64,000 nt of DNA from positions 5,208,001-5,272,000 of the forward strand of contig NZ_CP027707.1 in the NCBI RefSeq assembly GCF_003850345.1, in the 5' to 3' direction. Below are positions 43,734 through 52,029 of this stretch, in pieces. The first letter of the stretch is position 1. Every line of letters starts with the position of its first letter. The position numbers were made by a program, and so were the translations under genes. The notes below the pieces were generated by a model. The model was not told the DNA's origin and ran no database searches. It saw nothing but the letters and a program-made list of their open reading frames with translations. The DNA comes from Pseudomonas chlororaphis subsp. piscium (GTDB lineage: Bacteria > Pseudomonadota > Gammaproteobacteria > Pseudomonadales > Pseudomonadaceae).

Positions 43734-45560
43734 ATGACCACGACCGAACAGCTGAGTGCCTTGAGCTCAATCCTGGCTCAAAGCGGTTTGCACAGTCTGT
43801 TCCAGCCGATCATCTGTCTCTCCGAACGGCGCATTCTCGGCTATGAAGCCTTGACCCGCGGCCCGTCCAACAGCCCCCTGCACTCCCCTGTCGCCCTGTT
43901 TGCCGTGGCCCGCCAGGTCGGACGCCTCAGCGAGCTGGAAATCGCCTGCCGCCAGAGCGCCTGCAAGGGTTTCAGCGAGCAGCAGTTACCCAGCAAATTG
44001 TTCCTCAACGTCTCTCCGGAGTCATTGCTGGAAGCCGCCCACCAGCCCGGCCGTACCCTGCAATTGCTGCAGGACTTCGGTATCCCGCCGAGCCAGGTGG
44101 TGATCGAACTCACCGAGCAGACGCCGATCGATGACTTCCAGCTGCTGCACAATGCGCTGCATCACTATCGGGACATGGGTTTCTCGATCGCCCTGGACGA
44201 CCTCGGCGCCGGTTATTCGAGCCTGCGCCTGTGGTCCGAACTGCGCCCAGACTATGTGAAGATCGACCGGCACTTTATCGACGGCATTCATCAGGATGCC
44301 CTCAAGCGCGAATTCGTCGGCTCGATCCTGCAAATTGCCAAGGCCTCCCGCGCCCAGGTGATCGCCGAGGGCATCGAAGTGGCGGAAGAGCTGGAGGTGC
44401 TCACGGAAATGGGCGTGGACCTGCTGCAGGGGTACCTGCTCTGCCGCCCCCAGGAACATCCGCCCCGCGATGGCCGCAACTTGCTGCCCAAGCGCGAAAG
44501 CACTCCCGCGACGCTCAACGACGAAGGCAGCGACCTCAGTGCCCTGCTCAACGAACAACCAGCGGTGGCGCGCAACATTCCGACGGCCACGGTGCTGGAA
44601 GCCTTCCGCCGCCAGGCCAACCTCAACTCGCTGGCGGTGCTCGACGAACAGGGCCAGCCTTGCGGCATCGTGCACCGCCATTCGTTGTCCGACGCCCTGC
44701 TCAAGCCCTTTGCCACCGATCTGTTTGCCCGCAAGCCCATCAGCCGCCTGATGAACGATGACTTCCTCGCGGTGGAGCTCAGCCAGTCGCTGCAACAGGT
44801 CAGCCGCTTGATCACCAGCCGCGCCCGGCAACGGATCGAGGAGGATTTCATCATCACCCTCAACGGCGGCTACCTGGGGCTGGGGCGGGTGATCGATGTG
44901 CTCAAGCTGATTACCGAGCTGAAGATCCAGCAGGCGCGTTATGCCAACCCGCTGACCCTGCTGCCTGGCAACGTGCCGATCCAGCAGTGCCTGACCCACC
45001 TGCTGCAACAAGGGCGGGAATCGCTGATCTGTTACGTGGACATCGACAGCTTCAAGCCCTTCAACGACATCTATGGCTACGGCCGTGGCGATGAAGTGCT
45101 GCTGTGTCTGGCGCAATGCCTGAATGACCGAGTGGACCCCAGCCGCGATTTCGTCGGCCATATCGGCGGCGACGACTTTCTCCTGGTATTGGGCCCCGAG
45201 GACTGGCAAAAGCGCCTGAACCAGCTGCTGGACGACTTCCACAGCCAGTGCCGGCGCTTCTATCGCAGCGAACACCTGGAAGCCGGCTGCTTCATCGCCC
45301 CCAACCGCCAGGGTATTCGCCAAGAATTTGCCTTGCTGTCACTGTCCATCGGCGTGGTGCATCTGTATCCACAGGCCTGTGGACAACTCGATGCCAGCCA
45401 GTTGGCCGAGCTGGCCTCGCAAGCCAAGCACCACGCCAAGAACGTGCCGGGCTACAGCATTCATGTGATCGACAGCCGCCAGGTGGCCGGCGACTTTACG
45501 GCTGACGCGGCCCCGCTCGCGGATCCGGCGTACTCGACTGATTCAGCTGCGCCAACTTGA
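43734..45560 (+). CDS. EAL-CBS-GGDDF cyclic-di-GMP protein
   Basis: The 608-residue protein has three parts. An N-terminal EAL phosphodiesterase domain (about 15-255) keeps the key residues EAL, LNVSPE, ELTEQ, DDLGAGYSS, KIDRHFI, AEGIE and LLQGY. A pair of CBS domains follows (about 275-400). The C-terminal GGDEF-type domain (about 410-590) has the motif changed to GGDDF. No membrane segment is seen. Active hydrolysis of c-di-GMP is likely, and the cyclase half may be inactive or regulatory. It is downstream of prc as in P. aeruginosa. Its 3' end overlaps the convergent Sel1 gene by 65 bases. Confidence 0.93.
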   Translation: MTTTEQLSALSSILAQSGLHSLFQPIICLSERRILGYEALTRGPSNSPLHSPVALFAVARQVGRLSELEIACRQSACKGFSEQQLPSKLFLNVSPESLLEAAHQPGRTLQLLQDFGIPPSQVVIELTEQTPIDDFQLLHNALHHYRDMGFSIALDDLGAGYSSLRLWSELRPDYVKIDRHFIDGIHQDALKREFVGSILQIAKASRAQVIAEGIEVAEELEVLTEMGVDLLQGYLLCRPQEHPPRDGRNLLPKRESTPATLNDEGSDLSALLNEQPAVARNIPTATVLEAFRRQANLNSLAVLDEQGQPCGIVHRHSLSDALLKPFATDLFARKPISRLMNDDFLAVELSQSLQQVSRLITSRARQRIEEDFIITLNGGYLGLGRVIDVLKLITELKIQQARYANPLTLLPGNVPIQQCLTHLLQQGRESLICYVDIDSFKPFNDIYGYGRGDEVLLCLAQCLNDRVDPSRDFVGHIGGDDFLLVLGPEDWQKRLNQLLDDFHSQCRRFYRSEHLEAGCFIAPNRQGIRQEFALLSLSIGVVHLYPQACGQLDASQLAELASQAKHHAKNVPGYSIHVIDSRQVAGDFTADAAPLADPAYSTDSAAPT

Positions 45561-45927
45561 CCTCGGCCAAGGGGTGCCCGGCCTTCGCCGCCAGCGTCCA
45601 CCAACGGGCCGCTTCCGCCGCATCCGCAGCCTTGCTGGGTGAACCGGCCAGGCTGATGACGCCCATCTGATAGGCCGCCTTGGCGTCCCCGGCCAAGCCG
45701 GCAAGACGCAACAGGCGCATGCCTTCTTCGCGAGCCCCCAGGCCCTGGCCACGAAAGGTCAGGATATGGCCATAAAAGCTCTGTGCGCCGACGTCCCCCA
45801 GGTTCGCCATGCGCGCCAGTTGCCCCTCCAGCCAGTGCCAGCCCCGGGGTTGACGCACAAACCAGGGCCAATGAAACAACCGGCGGGCCAGCCAGTAGCC
45901 GGCCCGCGCCTTGAGGCGCCAGTACAC
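45496..45927 (-). CDS. Sel1-repeat protein, short
   Basis: This 143-residue protein carries Sel1-like helical repeats (DVGAQSFYGHILTFRGQG, DAKAAYQMGVISLAGSPSKAADAAEAARWW, HPLAEVKLAQL). Such repeats usually bind other proteins. The GTG start at 45927 touches the stop of the upstream gene (TGAGTG), so the two are coupled. The final 65 bases lie antisense to the end of the EAL-GGDDF gene. Confidence 0.85.
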   Translation of the reverse strand: MYWRLKARAGYWLARRLFHWPWFVRQPRGWHWLEGQLARMANLGDVGAQSFYGHILTFRGQGLGAREEGMRLLRLAGLAGDAKAAYQMGVISLAGSPSKAADAAEAARWWTLAAKAGHPLAEVKLAQLNQSSTPDPRAGPRQP

Positions 45928-46299
45928 TCAGGCCTCCGCCGACTCAGGGTATTCGTACTCGAATACACGCACCACTTCCGAGGCATGCCACGAGGCGGCC
46001 GCCACCCCGTCGGAAGGCCCGGAAAAACGCCCGAGGCGCTCCACACACTCGAAAAAGCCGGTGCGTGGCAAACGGCTCGCCCCCTGGCTGATCACCAGCG
46101 AACTGCGCAACGGCTGCTCCGCACGCGCATCCAGCGCGGCCAGATGCTCAAGGGCCGCCGTCAGGGTCTGCATGGCTGGGCTGGGTAGCTGCAAGCGCTC
46201 AAGCAGAGCGCGATAGGTCAAAAGATGGCGTTGCCGACGGGCCTGGTCGAGTTCCCCCAACAGGCCATCCCAATGTTGACGACTGATCCTTACGCTCAC
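45928..46299 (-). CDS. Hypothetical protein in a compact operon
   Basis: I do not recognise this 123-residue protein. It is largely helical by composition in the first 65 residues (SRQHWDGLLGELDQARRQRHLL), followed by a beta-rich part ending FEYEYPESAEA. It has no membrane segment. Its ATG overlaps the stop of the XRE gene (ATGA), and its own stop abuts the Sel1 gene. Confidence 0.75.
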   Translation of the reverse strand: MSVRISRQHWDGLLGELDQARRQRHLLTYRALLERLQLPSPAMQTLTAALEHLAALDARAEQPLRSSLVISQGASRLPRTGFFECVERLGRFSGPSDGVAAASWHASEVVRVFEYEYPESAEA

Positions 46300-46637
46300 G
46301 ATTCATCCCTCCAACCCGGAACCGTCAATTCCCAGGCCAGGCTACGGCGTATAGCGGCGTCCGGTTGACGCTCACCGCTTTCAATCATGGCCAGATATGA
46401 CGGACTGATACCTACCGTACGGGCAAGCGCCTCGATGGCGATTCCCTTGGTTTCGCGCAAACTGCGGAGTTGATCCAGACCCGGAAGCGGCTGGTCGGCT
46501 GCGGTCGCGACAGGCCCCCTGGCCTCTCGCGAAGATTGATCGGTGACACCTGCGGCCTTTAGCAAAGCCTGATACTGAGCCCATGGCAGAACCGCATACT
46601 CGGGCTCGCCATCGCGTGCAATTATCTGAATATCCAT
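46296..46637 (-). CDS. XRE-type helix-turn-helix protein with antitoxin-like N-terminus
   Basis: The 113-residue protein has a C-terminal XRE helix-turn-helix (LRSLRETKGIAIEALARTVGISPSYLAMIESGERQPDAAIRRSLAWEL, about 59-106). A short N-terminal segment (IQIIARDGEPEYAVLPWAQYQALL) resembles the Phd/YefM type of antitoxin. It is the first gene of the three-gene operon. It may regulate its own operon; a toxin-antitoxin role is possible but its partner does not look like a known toxin. ATG 46637 is used. Confidence 0.82.
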   Translation of the reverse strand: MDIQIIARDGEPEYAVLPWAQYQALLKAAGVTDQSSREARGPVATAADQPLPGLDQLRSLRETKGIAIEALARTVGISPSYLAMIESGERQPDAAIRRSLAWELTVPGWRDES

Positions 46638-46744
46638 TACTACCCCGTAGGACGACACATAACGAGTCGGACTTTTCCTTATGAAGTGTAATCCTAACAG
46701 TCACTAAGGTCGCGGGGGCATCGTTGTATGGATCCGAATTCACC

Positions 46745-47200
46745 TCAGTTTTTCTTCGGACCTTCCAATTGCAGCTGTTCCGGGGTGTCGGGCAAACGCT
46801 CCACCACCGCCAACTTCTCCGGTTGCTGGCGATTGCGCCAGGTGCGAAAGGCGCTGAGTTCGCCGTCCAGGGTTTTCATGATCCAGGCCAGCACGGCGAT
46901 GTCATCAAGCATGCCGAACATGGGCAGGAAGTCCGGGATGGCATCCAGCGGACTGAGGAAGTACATCAGGCCCGCGACCACCGACAGCAGCGCCTTGGGG
47001 CTGATGGCGCGGTACTCGCCACGCCAGTAAGCCAGGCACAGGGCCTGCAGCAGGCGCAGATCGTCCTTGAGCTTGCCGAGACGGCCGCCTTGCAAGGCGC
47101 CTTTACTGGCCACGGCGAACAACAGGGTCGGCAGCCGGCCACGGCTGAGCAAGCGGCCGGCCAAGGGCAGGAAGCGGGCAAAATTCCAGGGTGCTTTCAT
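46745..47200 (-). CDS. YkvA-family (DUF1232) membrane protein
   Basis: The 151-residue protein has the DUF1232 core ISPKALLSVVAGLMYFLSPLDAIPDFLPMFGMLDDIAVLAWIM (about 73-115), a short hydrophobic domain with SPLDAIPDF. The function of the family is unknown. ATG 47200 follows GGGAG. Two consensus DnaA boxes lie 20-42 bases upstream of the start. Confidence 0.88.
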   Translation of the reverse strand: MKAPWNFARFLPLAGRLLSRGRLPTLLFAVASKGALQGGRLGKLKDDLRLLQALCLAYWRGEYRAISPKALLSVVAGLMYFLSPLDAIPDFLPMFGMLDDIAVLAWIMKTLDGELSAFRTWRNRQQPEKLAVVERLPDTPEQLQLEGPKKN

Positions 47201-47219
47201 CGTCACTCCCACTGAAATG

Positions 47220-47242
47220 TTATCCACACAAATTGTGGATAA
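47220..47242. promoter_or_regulatory. Two facing consensus DnaA boxes
   Basis: TTATCCACA (47220-47228) and its exact complement TGTGGATAA (47234-47242) are separated by five bases, in the leader of the YkvA gene. Both match the strict DnaA box. Confidence 0.6.
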
Positions 47243-47442
47243 CCTTGTGAACAGAGCCGCTTTTCACAGCTGAAAGCCCCGTTTTACAAGGGCTCGGCTC
47301 AGATCGGGCGTTTTTTACTCACATAAAAAAACCCATAATTTCATTGACTTGGCAGCCTCATGCGGCTAGCCGCAGCGCGTCCTGTTAAGACTATGCCTTA
47401 TGCCATGGGTTCGCATTTTTTCCCGGACCAACGACCAGATAC

Positions 47443-47472
47443 GACAACGCCCCGTAAGAACGGGGCGTTGTC
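47443..47472 (-). terminator. Hairpin after the FKBP gene
   Basis: GACAACGCCCCG/CGGGGCGTTGTC is a 12-base perfect stem 18 bases after the stop. No T-run follows on the minus strand, so it may be a weak terminator or an mRNA-protecting hairpin. Confidence 0.55.
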
Positions 47473-47489
47473 ATTGAACCAGACGAAGA

Positions 47490-48203
47490 TTACTTGGCGG
47501 CGTCTTGTTTCGCTGGATCCTTGATACCCAGCAGTTCCAGCTCGAACACCAGAACCGAGTTGGCCGGAATGGCCGGGCTCGGGCTCTGTGCGCCGTAGGC
47601 CAGGTCGCTCGGGATGTACAGCTTGTACTTCTCGCCGACGTGCATCAGTTGCAGGCCTTCGACCCAACCCGGAATCACGCCGCTGACCGGCAGATCGATC
47701 GGGCTGCCGCGCTCGACCGAGCTGTCGAACACAGTGCCGTTGGTCAGGGTACCGGTGTAGTGAACGGTCACCACGTCGGTCGGCTTAGGCTGGGCGCCAT
47801 CGGCTTTCTTCAGCACTTCGTACTGCAGGCCCGAGGCGGTAGTGGTCACGCCAGCCTTCTTGCCGTTTTCTTCGAGGAATTTCTTGCCGGCTGCTGCCGA
47901 CTCTTCGCTCATCTTGGCCATGCGCTCTTCAGCACGCTTTTGCAGCGCGGCGAAGGCTTCGACCAGTTCGTCGTCTTTCAGCTTCTGTTCTTTCTTGCCG
48001 ATGGCATCTTCGATGCCCTGGGCTACAGCTTTGGAATCCAGATCATCCATACCTTCCTGGGCGAGGCTTTTGCCCATGTTCAGGCCGATACCATAGGAAG
48101 CTTTCTGCGCCGGGGTTTTCAGCTCCACGCTGGTCTGCGAGTCACAACCCGCGAGTACCAGGCTAACCAGGGCTACCGCCGCCGCTAACCGATGCTGTTT
48201 CAT
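47490..48203 (-). CDS. FKBP-type peptidyl-prolyl isomerase, lipoprotein
   Basis: The 237-residue protein has a lipoprotein signal with lipobox LAGC (Cys20), an FKBP N-terminal dimerisation domain (about 30-120), and a C-terminal FKBP isomerase domain with VTVHYTGTLTNGTVFDSS, VIPGWVEGLQLM and IPSDLAYG. It belongs to the FkpA/Mip/FklB group and probably assists protein folding in the periplasm. The 260 bases upstream of its start (to 48463) show no gene. Confidence 0.94.
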   Translation of the reverse strand: MKQHRLAAAVALVSLVLAGCDSQTSVELKTPAQKASYGIGLNMGKSLAQEGMDDLDSKAVAQGIEDAIGKKEQKLKDDELVEAFAALQKRAEERMAKMSEESAAAGKKFLEENGKKAGVTTTASGLQYEVLKKADGAQPKPTDVVTVHYTGTLTNGTVFDSSVERGSPIDLPVSGVIPGWVEGLQLMHVGEKYKLYIPSDLAYGAQSPSPAIPANSVLVFELELLGIKDPAKQDAAK

Positions 48204-48463
48204 GCTATTTCCTTGTTCATGCGCCTAAAGGGCATTCGAGTAAAGCCGCGAGCTTATCAGGCGGCCACGACCAATGGCTACCGGCATGAGAGCTGGATTA
48301 ACCCGATAAGTTCACGTGTTTAAAAGCATTTTGCCGGCCATTACAACGAGTGCGGGGAAGAATGCATCACACACAAAGTAATGACACCTGGCTGAAATCT
48401 GACGTAATGGCCACTTGCCCGGCAGTTTGCCCTGAGGCATAAGAGAGCCACAATTCGACAAGG

Positions 48464-50281
48464 ATGTACATCTTGCGCCTCTTATCCCGTGTTTTGCTGC
48501 TGATTCTCGCCCTGATCGGTGTCGCCCTGGCTGTAGTCCTGTATTACGTGGCCAATCCGAAATTGCCCGACTATGTGCCCGCCCTGCAGGTGCACTATCA
48601 GGATCAATGGAGCGCCACCGATCGCCAGACCTACTACTTCACGCCCCAGGGCACTCAGGTGAAGGGCCTGCGCTATGAATGGTTCGCCGCCTTGGAACTG
48701 CCCTTCTCCACGCAGCGCTTCGCCGCACCGCAGTACCTGGCCCGCTTTGGTTTTCTGGTGGATCCGGCACAACAGGCCAGCACCGATAATCCGGCGAACC
48801 TGCCGGTGGGTTTCACCCGCCATCAGAACCCTGGCAGCCCGCAACACTACCTGGACATCACCTGCGCCGCCTGCCACACCGGCGAGCTGCGCTATAACCA
48901 GCAGGCCCTGCGGATCGACGGCGGTTCGGCGCAGCATGTACTGCCCTCCAGCGTACCCACCCTGCGCGGCGGCAGCTTCGGCCAGGCGCTGGTCGCCAGC
49001 CTGGCGTCGACCTATTACAACCCGTGGAAATTCGAGCGGTTCGCCCGCAACGTGCTGGGCCAGAACTACGACGCCGAGCACGAACAACTGCGCAAGGACT
49101 TCAAGGCAGCGCTGGACACCTTCCTGCGCGTTGCCTGGAACGACACTCACCGTGGCCTCTACCCCACCGAAGAAGGCCCCGGACGTACCGATGCCTTTGG
49201 CCGGATCGCCAATGCCAGCTTCGGCGACGCCATTTCCCCCGACAACTATCGGGTGGCCAATGCGCCGGTGGATTATCCCCAGCTATGGGACATCTGGACC
49301 TTCGACTGGGTGCAGTGGAACGGTTCGGCCCAGCAACCCATGACCCGCAATATCGGTGAGGCGCTGGGCGTCGGCGCCACCCTGAATTTCTTCGATACCC
49401 AGGGCCAGCCGCTCAAGGGCGATGCCCGGTATCCGTCGAGTGTTCGGGTACGCGATCTCAATCGCATCGAAGAAACCCTGCAACGGCTGAAACCGCCGAC
49501 CTGGCCCGAAGAACTGTTCGGCAGCATCGACAAGCCGCTGGCGGCCAAGGGGCAAGCGCTGTTCGCGGAAAACTGTGCGGGTTGCCATGTCCCGCCGGTC
49601 AGCGAGGTCAACGGGCGTCCGGTGCAACGACTGAAAATGCTGCCGGTTGCGGTGATCGGCACCGACCCCAATACCGCCAACAATATTGCCGACCAACGCT
49701 ATGACCTGAGCGCGCTGCAATGGGATGCCGCCGAGCTGGCACAATCGAATGTCGAGCTGCACCCAACGCCCGGCGAACCGCTGGACATGCGCCAGTTGTC
49801 CGCGGCCAACGGCCTGGCCTATGTCACCGCCTTCGTCGAGGAGCGCGCCTACCGGGACGCCCAGGTGACCCCGGCCGAGCGTCCGCGGCTCGACGGCTAC
49901 GGCCTGCCGATCGGCGTTCGCGAACTGCGGGCCTACAAGGCCCGGCCGCTGGCTGGGGTGTGGGCCACCCCACCCTTCCTGCATAACGGTTCGGTGCCCA
50001 GCCTGTACCAATTGCTCTCGCCTCAGGCCGAACGCGCCGGCACCTTCTATAAAGGCACCTTCGAATACGATCCAAAGCACCTGGGCTACCGCACCGAGCC
50101 GTTCAAGAACGGCTTCCTGTTCGATACGCGGGTCAGCGGTAACCACAACAGCGGCCATGAATTCCGCTCGGGCAAGCGTGGCAATGGGGTGATCGGCCGT
50201 CTGCTGCAACCCGAGGAACGCTGGGCGCTGCTGGAATACCTGAAAGTGCTGGGCGGGCCGCTGGAGGCGCAGCTGCCATGA
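48464..50281 (+). CDS. Membrane-anchored dihaem cytochrome c protein
   Basis: The 605-residue protein has an N-terminal hydrophobic anchor (LLSRVLLLILALIGVALAVVLYYV) and two haem c sites, CAACH at residues 134-138 and CAGCH at 371-375. It resembles large dihaem proteins of the RoxA/cytochrome-peroxidase-like group, which work in the periplasm. ATG 48464 is close behind AAGG; the TTG at 48473 has better spacing to that site and may be the real start. The catalase-like gene follows by 28 bases, so the two form an operon. Substrate unknown. Confidence 0.87.
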   Translation: MYILRLLSRVLLLILALIGVALAVVLYYVANPKLPDYVPALQVHYQDQWSATDRQTYYFTPQGTQVKGLRYEWFAALELPFSTQRFAAPQYLARFGFLVDPAQQASTDNPANLPVGFTRHQNPGSPQHYLDITCAACHTGELRYNQQALRIDGGSAQHVLPSSVPTLRGGSFGQALVASLASTYYNPWKFERFARNVLGQNYDAEHEQLRKDFKAALDTFLRVAWNDTHRGLYPTEEGPGRTDAFGRIANASFGDAISPDNYRVANAPVDYPQLWDIWTFDWVQWNGSAQQPMTRNIGEALGVGATLNFFDTQGQPLKGDARYPSSVRVRDLNRIEETLQRLKPPTWPEELFGSIDKPLAAKGQALFAENCAGCHVPPVSEVNGRPVQRLKMLPVAVIGTDPNTANNIADQRYDLSALQWDAAELAQSNVELHPTPGEPLDMRQLSAANGLAYVTAFVEERAYRDAQVTPAERPRLDGYGLPIGVRELRAYKARPLAGVWATPPFLHNGSVPSLYQLLSPQAERAGTFYKGTFEYDPKHLGYRTEPFKNGFLFDTRVSGNHNSGHEFRSGKRGNGVIGRLLQPEERWALLEYLKVLGGPLEAQLP

Positions 50282-50309
50282 CCCTGCCCCTCATCGAAAG
50301 GACGCTTTC

Positions 50310-51446
50310 ATGCTGATCACCTTATGGCTGCGCCTTGGTGCGCTGCTGCTCAAGACACTTGTGCTGCTGGTGCTGATCGCTCTGCTCGGCTGGGCACTGA
50401 ACAGCGCCTGGTCGATCTGGCGCTACCAGGGACCGGTCTCGACCGAAGAGCAGGTCCCGCCCGGCGAAGCCGCCATGACCCAGGACATCATCCAGACCGC
50501 CGTGCGCATCGTCGATCAGCACCGGGACAACACCCGATACCTGCGCGACGCCCACGCCAAGGCCCACGGCTGCGTAAAGGCCGAGGTCCAGGTCCTCGAG
50601 CAACTGACGCCGCCATTGCGCCAGGGCGTGTTCGCCGAACCCGGCAAGACCTGGCAAGCCATGGTGCGGCTGTCCAACGGCAATGCTTATCCACAGTTCG
50701 ACAGCATTCGTGACGCGCGTGGGATGGCAATCAAGTTGCTGAATGTGCCCGGCCCCCAGCTATTGAAGGAGCAGCAGGGCCGTGGCGAGCAGGATTTCGT
50801 GATGTTCAACCATCCGAACTTCTTTGTCAGCGATGTCGCCGAGTATCGGCAGAATGTCGCCGCGCAGGCGGACGGAAAAAAGGTCGGAGCCTTTTTCCCT
50901 GGCTGGGATCCACGTACCTGGCAGATCCATCATCTATTCATCGCCCTGGCCACCCTGTCACCGCCCCCGGCCAGCCCGACGCAAACCCGCTATTTTTCGG
51001 TTTCGCCCTACAAGTTCGGCGGCGCCAACGCCAAGTTCCGCGTCGCACCGGATCCGGACAGCTGCCCGGCGTACAACCTGCCCCCACAGAACCAGGCCCT
51101 GCCCAACTTTCTGCGCAACGCCCTGAACCAGCAGTTGTCGACCAACCGGGTGCCGGCCTGCTTCGTCTTGCAGGTGCAACGCCAGGACCCCAGCCACTAC
51201 ATGCCCATCGAGGACACCAGCATCGAATGGCGAGAAAGCGATGCGCCCTTCGAAACCGTGGCGCGGATCAGGATCCCCGCCCAGGACTTCGATACCCCGC
51301 TACAGAACCTGCAATGCGACAACCTGTCCTTCAACCCCTGGTTCGGCCTGGAGGCGCACCGCCCCATCGGTGGCATCAACCGCCTGCGCAAGGCGGTGTA
51401 CGAAGCGGTCAGCGACTACCGGCACAGTCGTAACGCCAAGCAGTGA
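50310..51446 (+). CDS. Membrane-anchored catalase-like haem protein
   Basis: This 378-residue protein has one N-terminal helix (LGALLLKTLVLLVLIALLGWAL) and a small catalase-fold domain. The distal histidine is in AKAHGCVKAEVQVLE (about residue 87), NHPNFFVSD matches the catalase core, and the proximal Arg-xxx-Tyr pattern is seen in RLRKAVYEAVSDYRHSRN. It resembles SrpA-type catalase-related peroxidases but is anchored and probably faces the periplasm. It is downstream of the dihaem cytochrome, suggesting a shared redox role. Confidence 0.88.
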   Translation: MLITLWLRLGALLLKTLVLLVLIALLGWALNSAWSIWRYQGPVSTEEQVPPGEAAMTQDIIQTAVRIVDQHRDNTRYLRDAHAKAHGCVKAEVQVLEQLTPPLRQGVFAEPGKTWQAMVRLSNGNAYPQFDSIRDARGMAIKLLNVPGPQLLKEQQGRGEQDFVMFNHPNFFVSDVAEYRQNVAAQADGKKVGAFFPGWDPRTWQIHHLFIALATLSPPPASPTQTRYFSVSPYKFGGANAKFRVAPDPDSCPAYNLPPQNQALPNFLRNALNQQLSTNRVPACFVLQVQRQDPSHYMPIEDTSIEWRESDAPFETVARIRIPAQDFDTPLQNLQCDNLSFNPWFGLEAHRPIGGINRLRKAVYEAVSDYRHSRNAKQ

Positions 51447-51456
51447 GCCACAAACG

Positions 51457-51485
51457 AAAAAAGCGGCCCGCAGGCCGCTTTTTTT
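51457..51485 (+). terminator. Rho-independent terminator after the catalase-like gene
   Basis: GCGGCC/GGCCGC with a CGCA loop is followed by seven T residues. Confidence 0.92.
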
Positions 51486-51511
51486 GGGGGCATTTGCATA
51501 CCCCAGACAGC

Positions 51512-51533
51512 AAAAAGCCCGCGTTAGCGGGCT
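51512..51533 (-). terminator. Terminator of tRNA unit 1
   Basis: GCCCGC/GCGGGC with a GTTA loop has T residues on the minus strand. The same element is repeated 358 bases to the right after unit 2. Confidence 0.85.
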
Positions 51534-51575
51534 TTCTGTAATGAGCTGGCGTTCAGTGTTCCAGCTCATCGAATA

Positions 51576-51652
51576 TGGCGCAGCGGACGGGACTCGAACC
51601 CGCGACCCCCGGCGTGACAGGCCGGTATTCTAACCGACTGAACTACCGCTGC
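51576..51652 (-). tRNA. tRNA-Asp (anticodon GTC), copy 1
   Basis: A 77-base gene including the encoded CCA. The acceptor stem is GCAGCGG/CCGCTGC, the anticodon loop reads CTGTCAC, and the T-loop is GGTTCGAGTCC. It follows tRNA-Val copy 1 by 19 bases. Confidence 0.97.
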
Positions 51653-51671
51653 GCGTAGCGTTGAAAGCAAG

Positions 51672-51747
51672 TGGTGGGTGATGACGGGATCGAACCGCCG
51701 ACCCTCTGCTTGTAAGGCAGATGCTCTCCCAGCTGAGCTAATCACCC
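51672..51747 (-). tRNA. tRNA-Val (anticodon TAC), copy 1
   Basis: A 76-base gene with encoded CCA. The acceptor stem is GGGTGAT/ATCACCC and the anticodon loop reads CTTACAA. The D-loop has the common sequence AGCTGGGA. Upstream on the minus strand TAATAAT and a GC-rich discriminator suggest its own promoter. Confidence 0.97.
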
Positions 51748-51867
51748 TTTACCTTCGTTGCGGGGCGCATTATTACACAGAAATTCATAACGTGCTGATT
51801 TAAATAACAAAATTATCAAAAAAAGCTGAATTTCGATGTATCGGGCACCGCGCATGAAACACAGGCA

Positions 51868-51893
51868 CAAAAAAGCCCGCGTTAGCGGGCTTT
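51868..51893 (-). terminator. Terminator of tRNA unit 2
   Basis: The same GCCCGC/GCGGGC hairpin as at 51512 lies 41 bases after tRNA-Asp copy 2. It separates the two tRNA units. Confidence 0.85.
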
Positions 51894-51933
51894 CTGTGAT
51901 GACCTGGCGTTCAGTGTTCCAGCTCATCGAATA

Positions 51934-52010
51934 TGGCGCAGCGGACGGGACTCGAACCCGCGACCCCCGGCGTGACAGGCCGGTATTCTAACCGACTGAA
52001 CTACCGCTGC
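51934..52010 (-). tRNA. tRNA-Asp (anticodon GTC), copy 2
   Basis: Identical in sequence to copy 1 over all 77 bases, as far as I can read, exactly 358 bases away. Confidence 0.97.
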
Positions 52011-52029
52011 GCGTAACACTGAAAGCGAA

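Noticed and set aside
45366..45389. Palindrome TATCCACAGGCCTGTGGAC as a further DnaA site
   Set aside because: It lies inside the coding region of the GGDDF domain and each arm departs from the strict DnaA box. A single box-like match inside the catalase-like gene near 50687 was set aside for the same reason.
46296..46637. Classic toxin-antitoxin locus
   Set aside because: The XRE protein looks antitoxin-like, but neither neighbour resembles a HigB, RelE, HipA or other known toxin. It is therefore kept only as a possibility in the findings.
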